The position numbers were made by a program, and so were the translations under genes. DNA of 6,026 nt, taken from JALQTD01 sp965657495 (GTDB taxonomy: Bacteria; Bacteroidota; Bacteroidia; Flavobacteriales_D; Sanyastnellaceae). The stretch covers positions 1 through 6,026 of the forward strand of contig CBFHPD010000047.1 of the NCBI GenBank assembly GCA_965657495.1. Reading direction: 5' to 3'. Of the stretch, positions 4,766 through 6,026 are shown one piece after another (within the stretch, counting starts at the first letter, position 1; each line of letters opens with the position of its first letter). The notes under the pieces are model-generated. The model did no database searches, had not been told where the DNA came from, and saw only the letters and a list, made by a program, of their open reading frames with translations.

Positions 4766-6026
4766 ACCGGTTCCGGGAGATTTGGCGCCTCGTGGCGCGC
4801 TACCGCTCAAACCTGATCGCCAACGCGGCGTTCAACGTGCTGAACGCGGTGCTCTCCCTGTTCACGTTCCTGAGCGTGGTGCCGTTCCTGCGCATCCTGT
4901 TCACCCGCGACGCCGCGGCGCCGCAGCCGCTTGCAGCGGATGCCAGCGCCCTCGAACGCGTCAGCGCCGGCTTCGACGCCTACGTGGCGGAGGTCGGTGC
5001 CATGCACGCCCTCGTCATCCTGTGCGTCGCCATCGTCCTGCTCGCCGTCATCAAGAACGCCGTCAGCTACGCCGCCCTCTACAGCCTCGCCACCATCCGA
5101 ACGGGCGTGGCCCGCGACCTCCGCAAGCAGCTGTACGATCGGCTCCTCATCCTTCCGGTGGGGTGGTACACCGACGCCCGCAAAGGCAACGTCATGTCGC
5201 TGATGACCAACGACTTGATGGAAGTCGAGTTCTCCATCATCGGTACGGTCGAGGTGCTGTTCAAGAGCCCCATCATGCTGCTTGTCTCGCTCGGGACCTT
5301 GTTTGTCATGAGCTGGGAACTCACGCTGTTTGCCCTCATCTTCTTGCCCATTAGCGGCTATTTAATCAGCCGGATTGCGAAGAGCCTCAAGAACGCGGCC
5401 AAGCGCGGCAAGGACCGGTTGGGCGATTTGATGAGCGTCATCGAGGAGACCATCGGCGGGATGCGCGTGGTGAAGGCCTTCAACGCGGAGCGCGATTTCG
5501 CCGAGCGCTTTGACCGCACGAACCAGGGCTATTTCGAGTTGATGCGCCGGCTGTACAAGCGGGAGTACCTGAGCTCGCCGATGAGTGAGACCATCAGCTT
5601 GACGGTCATGGCCACCTTGCTGTGGTTCGGCGGGCGGCTGGTGCTGCAAGGCGCGGGCGGCCTGTCGGGCGATTGGTTCATCGGATACCTGGTCGTCTTT
5701 TCGCAGGTCATTCCGCCGGCACGCGCGCTGAGCGACGGGTGGTTCAAGGTCCAAAAAGGCGCCGCCTCACTCGACCGCCTCGACGCCATCCTCCAAGAAC
5801 AGGCCCGCATCCCTGAACCTGCGCGCCCCGAGGCCTGGAGCGGCTTCGAGCAGGGCATCGCCTTCCAAGGCGTCGCCTTCGGTTACGGCGAGCATCCGGT
5901 CGTGCAGGGCATTTCGTTCGAGGTGCGCAAAGGCCAAACCGTGGCCCTCGTCGGCCCCTCCGGCTCCGGCAAAACCACCCTGGCCTCCCTGCTCGCCCGG
6001 TTCCACGACGTCGACGCCGGCGCCAT
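4762..6026 (+). CDS. MsbA-like ABC exporter, permease-ATPase fusion (3' partial)
   Basis: Open from ATG 4762 to the window edge: 421 complete codons of a protein expected to be about 600 residues. It is a half-transporter with an N-terminal six-helix membrane domain and a C-terminal ATPase, working as a dimer in the inner membrane. Likely helices: about 18-42, 81-105, 165-184, 185-205, 275-296 and 305-325. The coupling-helix region GWYTDARKGNVMSLMTND and the segment after helix 4 (EETIGGMRVVKAFNAE, about 228-243) are typical of the lipid/multidrug exporter group that includes MsbA and BmrA. QKGAASLDRL at 332-341 leads into the nucleotide-binding domain, with A-loop Tyr375 (FGYGEHPV) and Walker A GPSGSGKTT at 398-406 (Lys404). 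The Q-loop, ABC signature, Walker B and H-loop lie beyond the window. An extended loop of about 40 residues between helices 1 and 2 is seen. The start overlaps the purB stop by four bases, implying translational coupling. The substrate is not determinable: lipid A precursor export is plausible by homology, but multidrug or other lipid export is equally open. Confidence 0.93.
   Translation, partial: MNRFREIWRLVARYRSNLIANAAFNVLNAVLSLFTFLSVVPFLRILFTRDAAAPQPLAADASALERVSAGFDAYVAEVGAMHALVILCVAIVLLAVIKNAVSYAALYSLATIRTGVARDLRKQLYDRLLILPVGWYTDARKGNVMSLMTNDLMEVEFSIIGTVEVLFKSPIMLLVSLGTLFVMSWELTLFALIFLPISGYLISRIAKSLKNAAKRGKDRLGDLMSVIEETIGGMRVVKAFNAERDFAERFDRTNQGYFELMRRLYKREYLSSPMSETISLTVMATLLWFGGRLVLQGAGGLSGDWFIGYLVVFSQVIPPARALSDGWFKVQKGAASLDRLDAILQEQARIPEPARPEAWSGFEQGIAFQGVAFGYGEHPVVQGISFEVRKGQTVALVGPSGSGKTTLASLLARFHDVDAGA

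Noticed and set aside
3902..4810. 302-codon minus-strand open frame opposite purB
   Set aside because: It is the complement of strongly conserved purB codons and encodes nothing recognisable.
4782..5354. 190-codon plus-strand frame inside the ABC exporter gene
   Set aside because: It is Arg/Pro/His-rich shadow sequence; the frame from 4762 gives a complete exporter membrane domain and Walker A motif.

Overview
The window looks like a chromosomal segment of a fairly GC-rich member of the Bacteroidota, probably near the Flavobacteriales. Three things point there: secreted proteins built from FISUMP domains and Cys/Asp-rich 'GCTDxxAxNFNxxAxxDDGxC' modules, an exact Bacteroidota-type -7 promoter box (TAnnTTTG) before purB, and an MsbA-like ABC exporter with Bacteroidota-style sequence. 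No ribosomal RNA or other firm taxonomic marker is present, so this placement is inference.

Left part (1-2730, + strand): two tandem genes for secreted modular proteins. The first enters from the left edge, has lost its N terminus to the window boundary, and carries two FISUMP domains. The second is complete (382 aa). It has a Sec signal peptide, a dockerin/EF-hand-like Asp loop, two DDCVGxYDxCGxCNG repeats, one GCTD module and one FISUMP domain. The first gene is about 53% GC by hand count, whereas the second is a patchwork of about 70% GC and 55-58% GC blocks.

Middle part (2731-3382): a roughly 110-base gap with short inverted and direct repeats where transcription converges, then a small minus-strand gene for a 158-aa hydrophobic protein that appears to be an internal duplication of a two-helix unit. 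A 66-bp divergent promoter region separates it from purB.

Right part (3383-6026, + strand): purB (adenylosuccinate lyase, 460 aa, complete and with its signature motifs intact) overlaps by 4 bases (ATGA) with an MsbA-like ABC exporter, which runs off the right edge just after its Walker A motif. These two are probably co-transcribed. The long open frame from 2768 in frame with purB is an antisense artefact of high GC and not an N-terminal extension.

I see no CRISPR array, tRNA, rRNA, transposase or phage gene. The least ordinary material is the FISUMP gene pair with its mosaic composition, and the uncharacterised duplicated membrane protein. I do not see convincing evidence of a new multi-gene system.
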